From an uncultured Bacteroidia bacterium (GTDB lineage: Bacteria > Bacteroidota > Bacteroidia > Bacteroidales > F082): a DNA stretch of 64,000 nucleotides. The notes under the pieces are model-generated. The model made no database searches. It was given only the letters and a program-made list of their open reading frames with translations, and was not told the DNA's origin. The position numbers were made by a program, and so were the translations under genes. Positions 53,235-61,300 of the stretch are shown here, in pieces; position 1 is the stretch's first letter, and each line of letters begins with the position of its first letter. The stretch covers positions 1 to 64,000 of the forward strand of contig CADBZW010000005.1 in NCBI GenBank assembly GCA_902799345.1, written 5' to 3'.

Positions 53235-54479
53235 CTAACGAACCAAGTCAATGTAAACCGGGAGATGGTCGCTGAAGCCACCGAAATAGCGCGGGCCGAT
53301 GTAGGTTCGGAAGAGTTTCTTGCCGTGGTATGTCTCGTCGTCCTCGAGCATGAAGTCGGCATGGAAGATGCGGGCGCTACCCTCTTGGTAATGAAGCCCT
53401 TCCCTATCGTCCATCACCGCTGGCGTGACGATGATTTGGTCGAAGACTTGCCAGTCGGCCTGATGCTTCAAGGTGCCTTCAAAGCCGAGGTCGTCGTTTT
53501 TCCCGAACAGGTTGTAAAGGCAGCCTTCTTCCATCTCGGAAGGATGGCGGGCGCGCAACACGTCATAGACGCTCGGGTCGGTGGGACAGTCGTTCAAGTC
53601 GCCCATCATGATGACCTTGGGATGGTAGCCTTCGGGGGCGCACGCCACGATGGAATCGACTTTGCTGCGCAGTATGGTTGCCGAGCAGGAGCGTGAGCCT
53701 ACGGTCTCCAGCTCGCCGCTATACCTCGACGGCCAGTGGTTGACGAAGACATGGAGGGTGTCACCCATTTGCGGGAGATTGCGGGTCAAGCCCGCAATGA
53801 CGCCTTTTGGTGAGGTTTCCTCCACAGGCGTCATCGCGGGCGAAGACCCGCGATCTCCTGAGCCAAGAGGATGCACTGAAACAAACTTAGCATATAAAAT
53901 ATCCCTCGAATGGTACGATGTATCCTCCGGGTTATAATAAGGGAACACCTTGCTTTCAACCAATTGGAAATGGTCTATGGAATACACAATGGCGGGGTCG
54001 ATGCCGCGCTTGTCGGGGCCTTCGATGAGGATCCAGCGATAGTTATGCTTCTTCAGCGGCGTCTGCTCGAAGAGGGAGCGCAGCACATACTCGTTCTCCA
54101 CCTCGCACATGCCCAGGATGCCTATGGGACGGTTCTCCGACATGGCCAGGATGGCCTTGTACATATTATTGCGTTTCTTGTAGAAGCGGCTCTTCGTCCA
54201 ATGCTGCATGCCGTCCACGGTAAAGGCGTTATAGACCCGTGTGCTGTCGACAAAGGGGTCGAAGAAGTTCTCCATGTTCCAGAAGGCAATGCGGACGGGA
54301 TCTTGAGCGGAAACAACATTATTAAACACAAAACACACAAAACAGAGCAAAACAAGTTTTAAAGTGAAAACATGGGAAAGCGGCCAACCGGCACACTTTC
54401 CGGCGGCAACGCGGTTGCGCGCCGCCCTGCCCAACAAAATTGTTTTGAAAGTTTTGAAGGTTTTGTGACAAATATCCAT
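53235..54479 (-). CDS. Endonuclease/exonuclease/phosphatase (EEP) family secreted protein
   Basis: A 414-residue protein. Catalytic motifs of the EEP fold are complete: AFWNMENFFD (Asn/Glu), GMCEVEN (metal Glu), FVNHWPSR (His), MGDLNDCP (GDxND) and SDHLPV (general-base His). These enzymes are metal-dependent nucleases or phosphoesterases; the substrate is unknown. A hydrophobic segment (KLVLLCFVCFVFNNVVSA) ending at residue ~58 suggests export. The first ~35 codons lie inside repeat copy B, so the start codon is repeat-derived and no later ATG precedes the signal-like segment. About 30 residues near 206-236 (GDRGSSPAM ... GVIAGLTRNL) are encoded by a palindromic DNA repeat inserted in frame. 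Confidence 0.82.
   Translation of the reverse strand: MDICHKTFKTFKTILLGRAARNRVAAGKCAGWPLSHVFTLKLVLLCFVCFVFNNVVSAQDPVRIAFWNMENFFDPFVDSTRVYNAFTVDGMQHWTKSRFYKKRNNMYKAILAMSENRPIGILGMCEVENEYVLRSLFEQTPLKKHNYRWILIEGPDKRGIDPAIVYSIDHFQLVESKVFPYYNPEDTSYHSRDILYAKFVSVHPLGSGDRGSSPAMTPVEETSPKGVIAGLTRNLPQMGDTLHVFVNHWPSRYSGELETVGSRSCSATILRSKVDSIVACAPEGYHPKVIMMGDLNDCPTDPSVYDVLRARHPSEMEEGCLYNLFGKNDDLGFEGTLKHQADWQVFDQIIVTPAVMDDREGLHYQEGSARIFHADFMLEDDETYHGKKLFRTYIGPRYFGGFSDHLPVYIDLVR
53773..53859. repeat. Paired palindromic repeats inserted in frame in the EEP gene
   Basis: GGGAGATTGCGGGTCAAGCC starts copy one (53773-53802) and an inverted relative (GTCATCGCGGGCGAAGACCC) lies at 53830-53859. Each is a small palindrome around GCGGGTCnnGCCCGC. 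Together they form a large imperfect hairpin of about 87 bases. The reading frame is kept open through both. Confidence 0.75.
54325..54472. repeat. Direct repeat flanking the EEP gene, copy B
   Basis: The second copy of the element at 53092-53232: CACAAAAC-rich part at 54325-54353, core at 54373-54472. It covers the first ~35 codons of the EEP reading frame (minus strand), including most of the segment before the signal-like hydrophobic stretch. Confidence 0.75.
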
Positions 54480-54501
54480 AACTCCTTTTTTGTTTCCGCT
54501 G

Positions 54502-54528
54502 CAAATTTAGGAATTGTTTTTATTTTTG
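54502..54528. promoter_or_regulatory. Divergent -7 elements between the EEP and thioredoxin-like genes
   Basis: On the minus strand TAAATTTG lies at 54509-54502, upstream of the EEP gene. On the plus strand TATTTTTG lies at 54521-54528, only four bases before the ATG of the thioredoxin-like gene. No clear -33 elements were found. If the plus-strand site is real, the message would be essentially leaderless. Confidence 0.4.
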
Positions 54529-54532
54529 CGCC

Positions 54533-55276
54533 ATGAAATCGAAATTGTTCATCTTTTTATTCTTGCTCGTCACCCAATGGGGCTTGGCCCAAAACACCCA
54601 CTTCTGGGACGGCATCGAAGCCTTCGACGGCCCGACGGACGAGAACCCGGTGCTGGCCTCGCAGTTGGATTTCTATTTCGACAAGATTGTGACTCCCCTA
54701 CCCGACTCCATCACACTGGAAATCACCCGATTGATTGACCGCACAAGCGACAATGCTGACCTCCGCGACTTCATCCTTTGGCACCTCTTGGAGAAATATG
54801 AGCATCCCGAATACATGAGCCAAGACCAAGTGTTCGTCTGGTTATATGACCACTACTTTTCCCAATTGGAAATCAAGGATTTGAATGACATCAACCGACC
54901 GTTGATCGAAGAAAAAGCCGAGCGTTTGCGCCGATTGGCCTTGTTCCAGCCTGCTCCCGAAATCCACATCTGCGATTCGATTGATTTACAAGCCATTGAA
55001 AACAAATACACCGTGCTGTTTTTCTACGACCACGACTGCGAACTCTGCCACCAGGAAATGCAGGATTTGGACTCGGTACGCGCTACCCACCCTGAAATTA
55101 CCGTGCTGGCCATCGACATGAATACCGACGACATTCGTTTCGATGTTTTGTTCGACCTCTACGACATTGAAACCACGCCTTTGATTTACGTCCTCGACCG
55201 CGACAAACGCATCATCGCCAAGAAGATACAGGCGAAACAAATTAAGTTGATAGTTGACAATAGAGGATTGCAATGA
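54533..55276 (+). CDS. DUF5106 / thioredoxin-like secreted protein
   Basis: A 247-residue exported protein. The signal peptide is KLFIFLFLLVTQWGLAQ. Residues about 25-145 are helical and match the DUF5106 domain usually found before a thioredoxin fold in Bacteroidota. The C-terminal part reads as thioredoxin-like: VLFFYDHDCELCHQEMQDLD carries a C-E-L-C redox motif near residues 171-174, and TTPLIYVLD supplies the cis-proline region. Probable role: periplasmic disulfide reduction or exchange. The gene stands alone on the plus strand, convergent with a response-regulator gene. Confidence 0.82.
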   Translation: MKSKLFIFLFLLVTQWGLAQNTHFWDGIEAFDGPTDENPVLASQLDFYFDKIVTPLPDSITLEITRLIDRTSDNADLRDFILWHLLEKYEHPEYMSQDQVFVWLYDHYFSQLEIKDLNDINRPLIEEKAERLRRLALFQPAPEIHICDSIDLQAIENKYTVLFFYDHDCELCHQEMQDLDSVRATHPEITVLAIDMNTDDIRFDVLFDLYDIETTPLIYVLDRDKRIIAKKIQAKQIKLIVDNRGLQ

Positions 55277-55322
55277 CATGAGCAGAGCCTCTCTACACTC
55301 TAAACTCTAAACTCCAAACCAA

Positions 55323-55949
55323 TCACAGCACTCCGTTCTTGATGGCATAGCGCAGCAGCTCCACCGTCGAGGTGGTCCCCGTCTTGAGGAAGATGTTTTC
55401 CCTGTGGCGGTAGACGGTTTTCGGGCTGATGAACAGCGCATCGGCAATCTCTTTGACGTCCTTGCCTTGAGCAAACAGATGGATGATCTCCACTTCGCGC
55501 TGAGTGAGGCCTGTCTCCGACACCCAATCCGTTTGCGAAGGCACACCTGAAGCGCCGACACGCTCCCCTTTCATGATGGCCGTGATGAGCTGCACCAACT
55601 CGACTGACTGCACGTTCTTGCTGATGACACCAGCCACGCCCTGTGTTCCCGCCAATTTCCTGACGTTGGGATGGTCGACATCGCCTGTCACGACGAGAGC
55701 CTTGGCGCGGGGTGAAAACGATTTCAGGCTATCAAGCACGTTGCCGGCGTTGCCGTCGGGCAAGAAATAGTCGAGGATGGCCACGTCGACGCCGTCGGGA
55801 TGGGAGTGGATGAAATCGACGGCCTGGCGCACGTCGCGCGCCTGCGCCACCACCTCGAAACCGGTATCCGCGAAACTCAACGCCATGTGCAGCCCCTCAC
55901 GGAAAATGGGGTGGTCTTCAACGAGTAGTATTCTTGTCTTTCTTTCCAT
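55323..55949 (-). CDS. LuxR/NarL-type response regulator
   Basis: A 208-residue two-component regulator. The receiver domain has the acidic pocket E11/D12, phosphoacceptor D60 (AILDYFLPDG), T88 (VVTGD) and K111 (VISKN). The C-terminal helix-turn-helix (about 145-205) is a standard LuxR domain: LTQREVEIIHLFAQGKDVKE, then ALFISPKTVYRHRENI. It lies 34 bases downstream of a TPR-containing histidine kinase gene on the same strand, its likely cognate partner. Target genes cannot be read from the sequence. Confidence 0.93.
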   Translation of the reverse strand: MERKTRILLVEDHPIFREGLHMALSFADTGFEVVAQARDVRQAVDFIHSHPDGVDVAILDYFLPDGNAGNVLDSLKSFSPRAKALVVTGDVDHPNVRKLAGTQGVAGVISKNVQSVELVQLITAIMKGERVGASGVPSQTDWVSETGLTQREVEIIHLFAQGKDVKEIADALFISPKTVYRHRENIFLKTGTTSTVELLRYAIKNGVL

Positions 55950-55983
55950 AGGTTGTTCTTTTGACGCGAGACGCGAGACTTTA

Positions 55984-57870
55984 TCATGTCATGGCCTTGA
56001 TGCTGAAACGGACGGTCGTGCCGATGCTTTCCGTGCTTTCGATCTCCATCTTTTCGCCATTACGCTCCAAAAAATAGGCGCAAAGCAACAATCCGACACC
56101 CGTTCCCGACTCGTCGTTGGTGCCCTTCGCAGGTTTCACCACCTCTTTCATCACCATTGCGTTCTTCTCCAAGCTCATGCCCATGCCGTGGTCTTCCACT
56201 TCAACCCAAAAACGAGCCGTATCTTGGGTCGCCTTAATGCTCACGCAGCTTCGTGGCCACGAAAACTTGACGGCATTGTCAACCACGTTCTGAAGTACGA
56301 GCCTGACCATGTTCTTGTTGTCCATGGCAATCAGGCCTTCGCCGACGTCCATAGCCACCTCAATTCCTTTCTGGCGGATTTCGACTTCCTGCGACTTGAC
56401 ACATTCTTTCACCAACGCCAACACGTCAAAGGCCTCGCGGTTGGTCTCGCCGCTGCCCAATTCCAACTTCATCCACTCAAACAGGTTGAACATCTTCTCG
56501 TACAAGGCGTCCGACGAGGTCTTCAGCATGAGCACCTTGCTCCTCAGCTGCTCCATCGGCATCTTTTCGAGACTGTTGTAAATCACGTCGAGCATGAGGT
56601 TCTGCGAGCCTACGGAGGCCTTGAAGTCGTGCGACACCACCGAAAGCAAATGGTCTTTCGAATTGTTGAGACGGGCCAAGGCCACATTCTGGCGCTTGCG
56701 CTTGAAACCTACATAGAAGCCTATGGCCATCAGCACCAGCAGCAGCGTCGCCAATATCGACAGCACGACGACTTGCATCCTGCTGGTCTTGTTTCGTTCC
56801 TCTTGCAGCTCGATTTGGTGTTCCTTCTCGCTGAGGTCATAGCGCGCCTGGTAGTCGCGCAACAGTTGTTGTTGTTCCATATTGAAGATGGAGTCTTTGA
56901 TGGCTGCGCTTTGCTCGAAATAGTCGAGGGCGAGGCTGCGGTCGAAGTGCCGTGCCGATTCATAGCCTCCATTGAGTGCCGTCATCAGTAGCTCGTCGAA
57001 GCCATTCTCCTTTGCGATGGCGGTAGCGAAGCGATAATGCTTTTCGGCTGCCATTTGATGGCCCCGTTGAGCCTCAAAACTGCCATAAATGGTATGGATT
57101 TCGGCTTGCAGGAAAAGGTCGTCTTGGGCTTTAGCCATGTCGAGTGCCTCGTTGATCAGAAAGAGACCTTCATTAGTACGGTCGTCGGCATAGTAGGCCT
57201 GTGCAAGGATCATCAACTTGTTGATACGCTTGAAGGGCTTGTCGCAGTATTGCTCCGACAAGGCATTGGCACGTTCGGCCTTCTCGACCGCCGAAGCGAC
57301 CTGCGCCGTTCTTGCGTCGCCTTCCAATGTGGCAGCCCGTTTGAGGTTCAAGCCGGCGAGGTTTTGCAGGTAAACCGAGAGGTCGAGGAAGTCTATGGTG
57401 TCGGTGGGCGTGCCGAGCATCTCGATGCAATTGCGGTAGAGCAACTCGGCCTCGTCATATTCGCCCAAGGTGGTGTGGATTTCGGCGATGTTGTTGCGCG
57501 TGTATCGGATGTTCTTGTCGTAAAACGCCGCCGCTTCGTCGCGGTTTTCCTCGCTTTCGCTGGCTTTCAAGGTCTCCATGGTCTCGGCGCAAAGCTGATA
57601 GCACTCGATGGCTTCCTTGAACTGGCCCAAACGCTGATAGGCGTTGCCCATCACGTTATAGCATCCAGCCACGTCGAAGAGGTCGTCATTGGCCCGAAAC
57701 ACCTCAAGGGCTTCTTGGCCACACTTCACCACTTCCGTAAACTCCGACTGGTAATAGTGGGCATAGATGCGTTTTTTGAGCATGTCGAGTGAATCGGCCT
57801 CCTGGGCGAAACAGCCAAACGACAAGATGCAGCAAAGGAATATGGCAATGCGTTTTTTCATCAACTGCAT
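55984..57870 (-). CDS. TPR-containing hybrid-type membrane histidine kinase
   Basis: A 628-residue sensor kinase. A signal peptide (KKRIAIFLCCILSFGCFAQ) is followed by periplasmic tetratricopeptide repeats (about 35-340, for example CYNVMGNAYQRLGQFKEAIE), then a coiled coil. One membrane helix (VVVLSILATLLLVLMAIGFYVGF) lies near 378. The dimerisation segment SVVSHDFKASVGS has the phospho-His near 413. The ATPase domain has N-box LQNVVDNAVKF, G1 VEDHGMGM and G2 GTGVGLLL. No receiver domain is attached. Met4 is an equally good start. It forms a pair with the response regulator 34 bases downstream. The signal is unknown; TPR kinases of this type are common in Bacteroidota. Confidence 0.9.
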   Translation of the reverse strand: MQLMKKRIAIFLCCILSFGCFAQEADSLDMLKKRIYAHYYQSEFTEVVKCGQEALEVFRANDDLFDVAGCYNVMGNAYQRLGQFKEAIECYQLCAETMETLKASESEENRDEAAAFYDKNIRYTRNNIAEIHTTLGEYDEAELLYRNCIEMLGTPTDTIDFLDLSVYLQNLAGLNLKRAATLEGDARTAQVASAVEKAERANALSEQYCDKPFKRINKLMILAQAYYADDRTNEGLFLINEALDMAKAQDDLFLQAEIHTIYGSFEAQRGHQMAAEKHYRFATAIAKENGFDELLMTALNGGYESARHFDRSLALDYFEQSAAIKDSIFNMEQQQLLRDYQARYDLSEKEHQIELQEERNKTSRMQVVVLSILATLLLVLMAIGFYVGFKRKRQNVALARLNNSKDHLLSVVSHDFKASVGSQNLMLDVIYNSLEKMPMEQLRSKVLMLKTSSDALYEKMFNLFEWMKLELGSGETNREAFDVLALVKECVKSQEVEIRQKGIEVAMDVGEGLIAMDNKNMVRLVLQNVVDNAVKFSWPRSCVSIKATQDTARFWVEVEDHGMGMSLEKNAMVMKEVVKPAKGTNDESGTGVGLLLCAYFLERNGEKMEIESTESIGTTVRFSIKAMT

Positions 57871-57888
57871 GGGGTGTTATTGAAACTG

Positions 57889-57896
57889 CAAAGATA
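57889..57896 (-). promoter_or_regulatory. Candidate -7 element for the kinase-regulator operon
   Basis: On the minus strand TATCTTTG matches TAnnTTTG, 18 bases before the first possible start codon of the kinase. No -33 TTG at the usual spacing was found. Confidence 0.5.
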
Positions 57897-57906
57897 GTTG
57901 TTTTTC

Positions 57907-57940
57907 AAAAAAAGCCGACGACGACGGGCGCCGCCGGCTT
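57907..57940 (-). terminator. Rho-independent terminator after the second small tag protein
   Basis: On the minus strand AAGCCGGCGGCG pairs with the downstream GTCGTCGTCGGCTT (two G-U wobbles) and is followed by TTTTTTT. On the plus strand the wobble pairs become mismatches, so it is oriented to stop transcription of the tag-protein gene before the kinase promoter. Confidence 0.7.
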
Positions 57941-57978
57941 CACAAAATAGTATGAAAAGAAATTTTACTCTTGGTTTG

Positions 57979-58263
57979 TCATTGTTTGCGACGCTTGCCA
58001 AAGAGGTAGGCTCCGCCAAGGACCACTAGCACAGCCATGCCGCTACCCACCGGCGCCGGCTGGTTGCCGCTCTCGCCATGGTTGGGCAGCATGGGGGCGA
58101 AGGCTTCTCCTTCGCGGTTAACCATATCATCGGCACCGAAATAGATGTAGCCCGAGGAGCCGTTCTTGGCGTTGTAGCCACGGTTGAACAAGCCGCCGCC
58201 ATCGGCGAAGGTGGCGAGACTCAGTCCGAGGAAGATTGCTATTGTCAGTGTTAGTTTCTTCAT
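57979..58263 (-). CDS. Second small secreted protein with PxGSG-TM-KR tag
   Basis: A 94-residue protein: signal peptide (LTLTIAIFLGLSLATFA), a Gly-rich mature part (about 21-60), then a tail of PVGSG (71-75), hydrophobic MAVLVVLGGAYLF and basic KRRKQ. The last ~35 residues align with those of the protein at 26004: both have P-x-x-G-x-x-G-x-Q shortly before the tag. It lies 52 bases downstream of a giant T9SS protein on the same strand and is followed by a terminator, so it closes that operon. Two independent cases of the same gene order suggest a functional link. Function unknown; membrane retention or processing by an exosortase-like enzyme is possible. Confidence 0.75.
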   Translation of the reverse strand: MKKLTLTIAIFLGLSLATFADGGGLFNRGYNAKNGSSGYIYFGADDMVNREGEAFAPMLPNHGESGNQPAPVGSGMAVLVVLGGAYLFGKRRKQ

Positions 58264-58315
58264 TTTATTATTGGGTTTGTTTTGTTTGTTTGCTTGTGTT
58301 GTTTGTGAGGCTTGT

Positions 58316-61300
58316 TTATCTCACCACCACCTTCTGTACCCTCACGTCGTTGCCGTTGATCAAACGAACCATATACACACCTGGTGCGCCATTGATTCGC
58401 TTCTCGTAGCTGCCGCTGAAGGTCTCGCTGCTGATGACGTGGCCCATCATGTCGATGACTTGAAGCGTCGCCTCACCCTCGATGCCGAAGACGCAGAAGT
58501 TGCCGCTGCCGTTGATGAAGCCGAACGTATCGGTCTCCGGGCTTGCCGAAGAGCCGGTGGCAAACAAGAGCTTGAAGCGGCTCTCGTAGTCCGTCGTCTT
58601 GGCGGTGAAGGTGTACGAAACCGTAGGAGATTGCGGGTCTGCGCCCGCAATGACGGTTTCGGGGTTGAGCAGGTCAACATCGGCGCCAGTGAGGTTGTCG
58701 ATAAGGTGCAGGTAGCTGAACGTGACGTCTTTGTTGCCAAAGCTCAGTGTGTAGGTGCCGTTCTTTTCGGCCTTGAAGTTGACGGGCATTTCGCCCACTT
58801 GTCCTTCGACGGAGGTGATGGCGAGGTCCTTACCTTCCACAGGCATGTAGACCTTGCTGCTACCTTCGCGGAAAGTGAACTTGCCTAAACTCTGCTCACC
58901 GCCGAACACGAGGATGGCGTTGTCGAGTTGCTTGCCGTCGCGTTGCAGGTTGATGTCGAGTTTTCTGTTGCTTGGGATGGCAGGTTCGGTAGTGACCACA
59001 TATACATATAGATCGGATGGCTTCCCTTGATAGAAGAAGCCTTCCAAAGGAGCGATGGGCGTACCGGCAGCAACATTTTCAAATCCGTCGCCAGCAGCAT
59101 TCATCTTGATGTAAGGTTGGGCTATGCCGTTTGAACTCTCACTGGACAAATATGCATCATACAGATAGGGATTGCCCACCAAATACCATCCTGGGAAATC
59201 AAACGCTGAAGGATCAGATGGATAATAGATGGCTTTACTCTTGGAACCAGTGTAAGCATTGACCCTACCAATGAATGTCAGCGTAGTGCCAGTCTCGTTG
59301 GCATAGAGGTAACCATAGGGATAATAAGTACTGCTTTCAATGTAGCTGAATTCACTGCCCTTAAAGTTCCTCCATTCGAGGTCTTTTGTGTAATCGAAAC
59401 TGTATAAGTCGTAATTGCCGACAAGGAATCCATCGCTACCATCTTGCGAAGGAGTGAAGTTGTACCTCATAGGGTTGGCAATGAGGTAGTAGTCGCCGTT
59501 GTTGTGCGTGTCAGGGTCGTAGTTCGTAATGTAGCCACGGATGGCCTTCTTCACGGTGACAAAGACGTCGCTGTTCAAGTGTTTCAGTTTACCGCCGTCC
59601 TCGATGGTAATGGTGTGGTTGACAACACCAGAGCCAGTGCCTTTGATGCTCCTGGCAAAGGCTTCGCAGCCACTCGGAATGGTCACATTGGTGCGCAGTT
59701 CCACATCTTGATCAATGGTCGGAACGCCAACCGGGAACCAGTTGTCAGGCTCGTTCCAGTTACCTTCGGTGACAAAGAACTTATAGTTTTCCGACAAGGT
59801 GGTGAAGCTCACCACTTCGCTTTCTGCGCCACAAGACGCCTGCACTTTCACGTCATACTTTGTGCCAAAAGTGAGGCCGCTGAGGTTGGCGGTGGTAGTG
59901 TTGTCGGTAACATCGACAGTCTGCCAGCTGCCCTCAGGAGACATTTCTTGAATGGCAATATCGTCAATATAGACATAATATTTACCGTCTCCAAAGTAAT
60001 GGAAAGCAATATATTTCACATTGTCGGGAAGTTCCAACAGGTAGTCTTGCCATTCTTCGGTAGGAACAATATCTTCAGTCCAAGTGAAGGCACTTAATTC
60101 ATTAGTGGTAGTGGAATAACCCACATATAAGTTCTCGGGTGCGAAATTAGTTTTCTTAATATAGAACTGGAGCAAACCTGTAACGGTCAGTTCAGGTGAA
60201 ACCAGATATTGGTCGTAAGTCTCGGAACTTTCATTTTCTATAGAGTTGTATGACGAGAATCTGAAGCCATACGAGTCGCTATGCGCTGCTTCGGCACGAC
60301 GACCTGCCGTAGAGGCGTTGGTCTCGTTCATGCTTGTGAAAACCCAATTTCCAAACGAAGTCTCGTCTTCAAAGTCTTCCTTGAACAATACAACACCATT
60401 TGGAGCTTTAGCTGTTCTATAACTCATTATGTAGCTCTCGTTCTCGCCCGTCCAACTGACGGTGGCGCTGGTGTGCAAAATGTCGCTCACTTCAACATCG
60501 GCAGGAGCAATGCAAGGGGTCGTAACAGCTTCCACTGTGGCGACAAGATTCATATCGAAGGGGTTGCTATTGACCACATTACATTCTGGCGTCAACTTGA
60601 TGTTGTAATGCATATCACTGTCAAGGGAGTGTAACCTATAGGGTGACTGACTAGTGATTTGGTAAAACGTCTGATTGTTTTCGTCGGTGTAATAGACTCT
60701 ATAATAGGTATCGCTTTGTGCGTTCCAAGCCAGATCGACGTAGTTGGGTCCTATCTCAATGACTGCGAGGTCGGTAACAGCCTCACAGGTAAACTCCTCA
60801 ACGGTCACGTCATCGACGACAATGGCGAAGTTTGTGCCTTCGTAAAGGGTTTTGAAAGCGAGGCGAACATTAGCGGGAACTTCGTTAAGATAGACAATGT
60901 ATTTCTCATATTCTGTAGTCGGTTCAATGCTTTTCAATGTAACAAACGTGTTCGCATCATCCGGGTCGATTACGTAACCCACCTTGAGGCTACCAGAGGA
61001 ACCATAATTCAGTTTTGCGTAGAACGACACGCTCAGGGTGTTCAGAGCGGATTCGAAAGCTGGTAAGACCGCTATTTCGTTGACATCGTTTGCATTTGAA
61101 TTACTATAGAACTCCAAGGCGTGGTCGGGTGAGTAAGAATAACCCGGATGGGGATGCATAGTACCTGGATAAGCACTTGCACCCAAACGTGTCCAGCACA
61201 AAGGCAGATAGTTCTCTTCAGGCCCTTCAAAGTCCCAAGTGTAAGGCACGGGGTAGGTGCAACTCTGCGTGGTGAACGAGACCATGTCGCTCCAATCGTC

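Noticed and set aside
55777..56991. 404-codon plus-strand frame opposite the histidine kinase and response regulator
   Set aside because: It spans two well-supported genes on the other strand and has no motifs; a GC-driven shadow frame.
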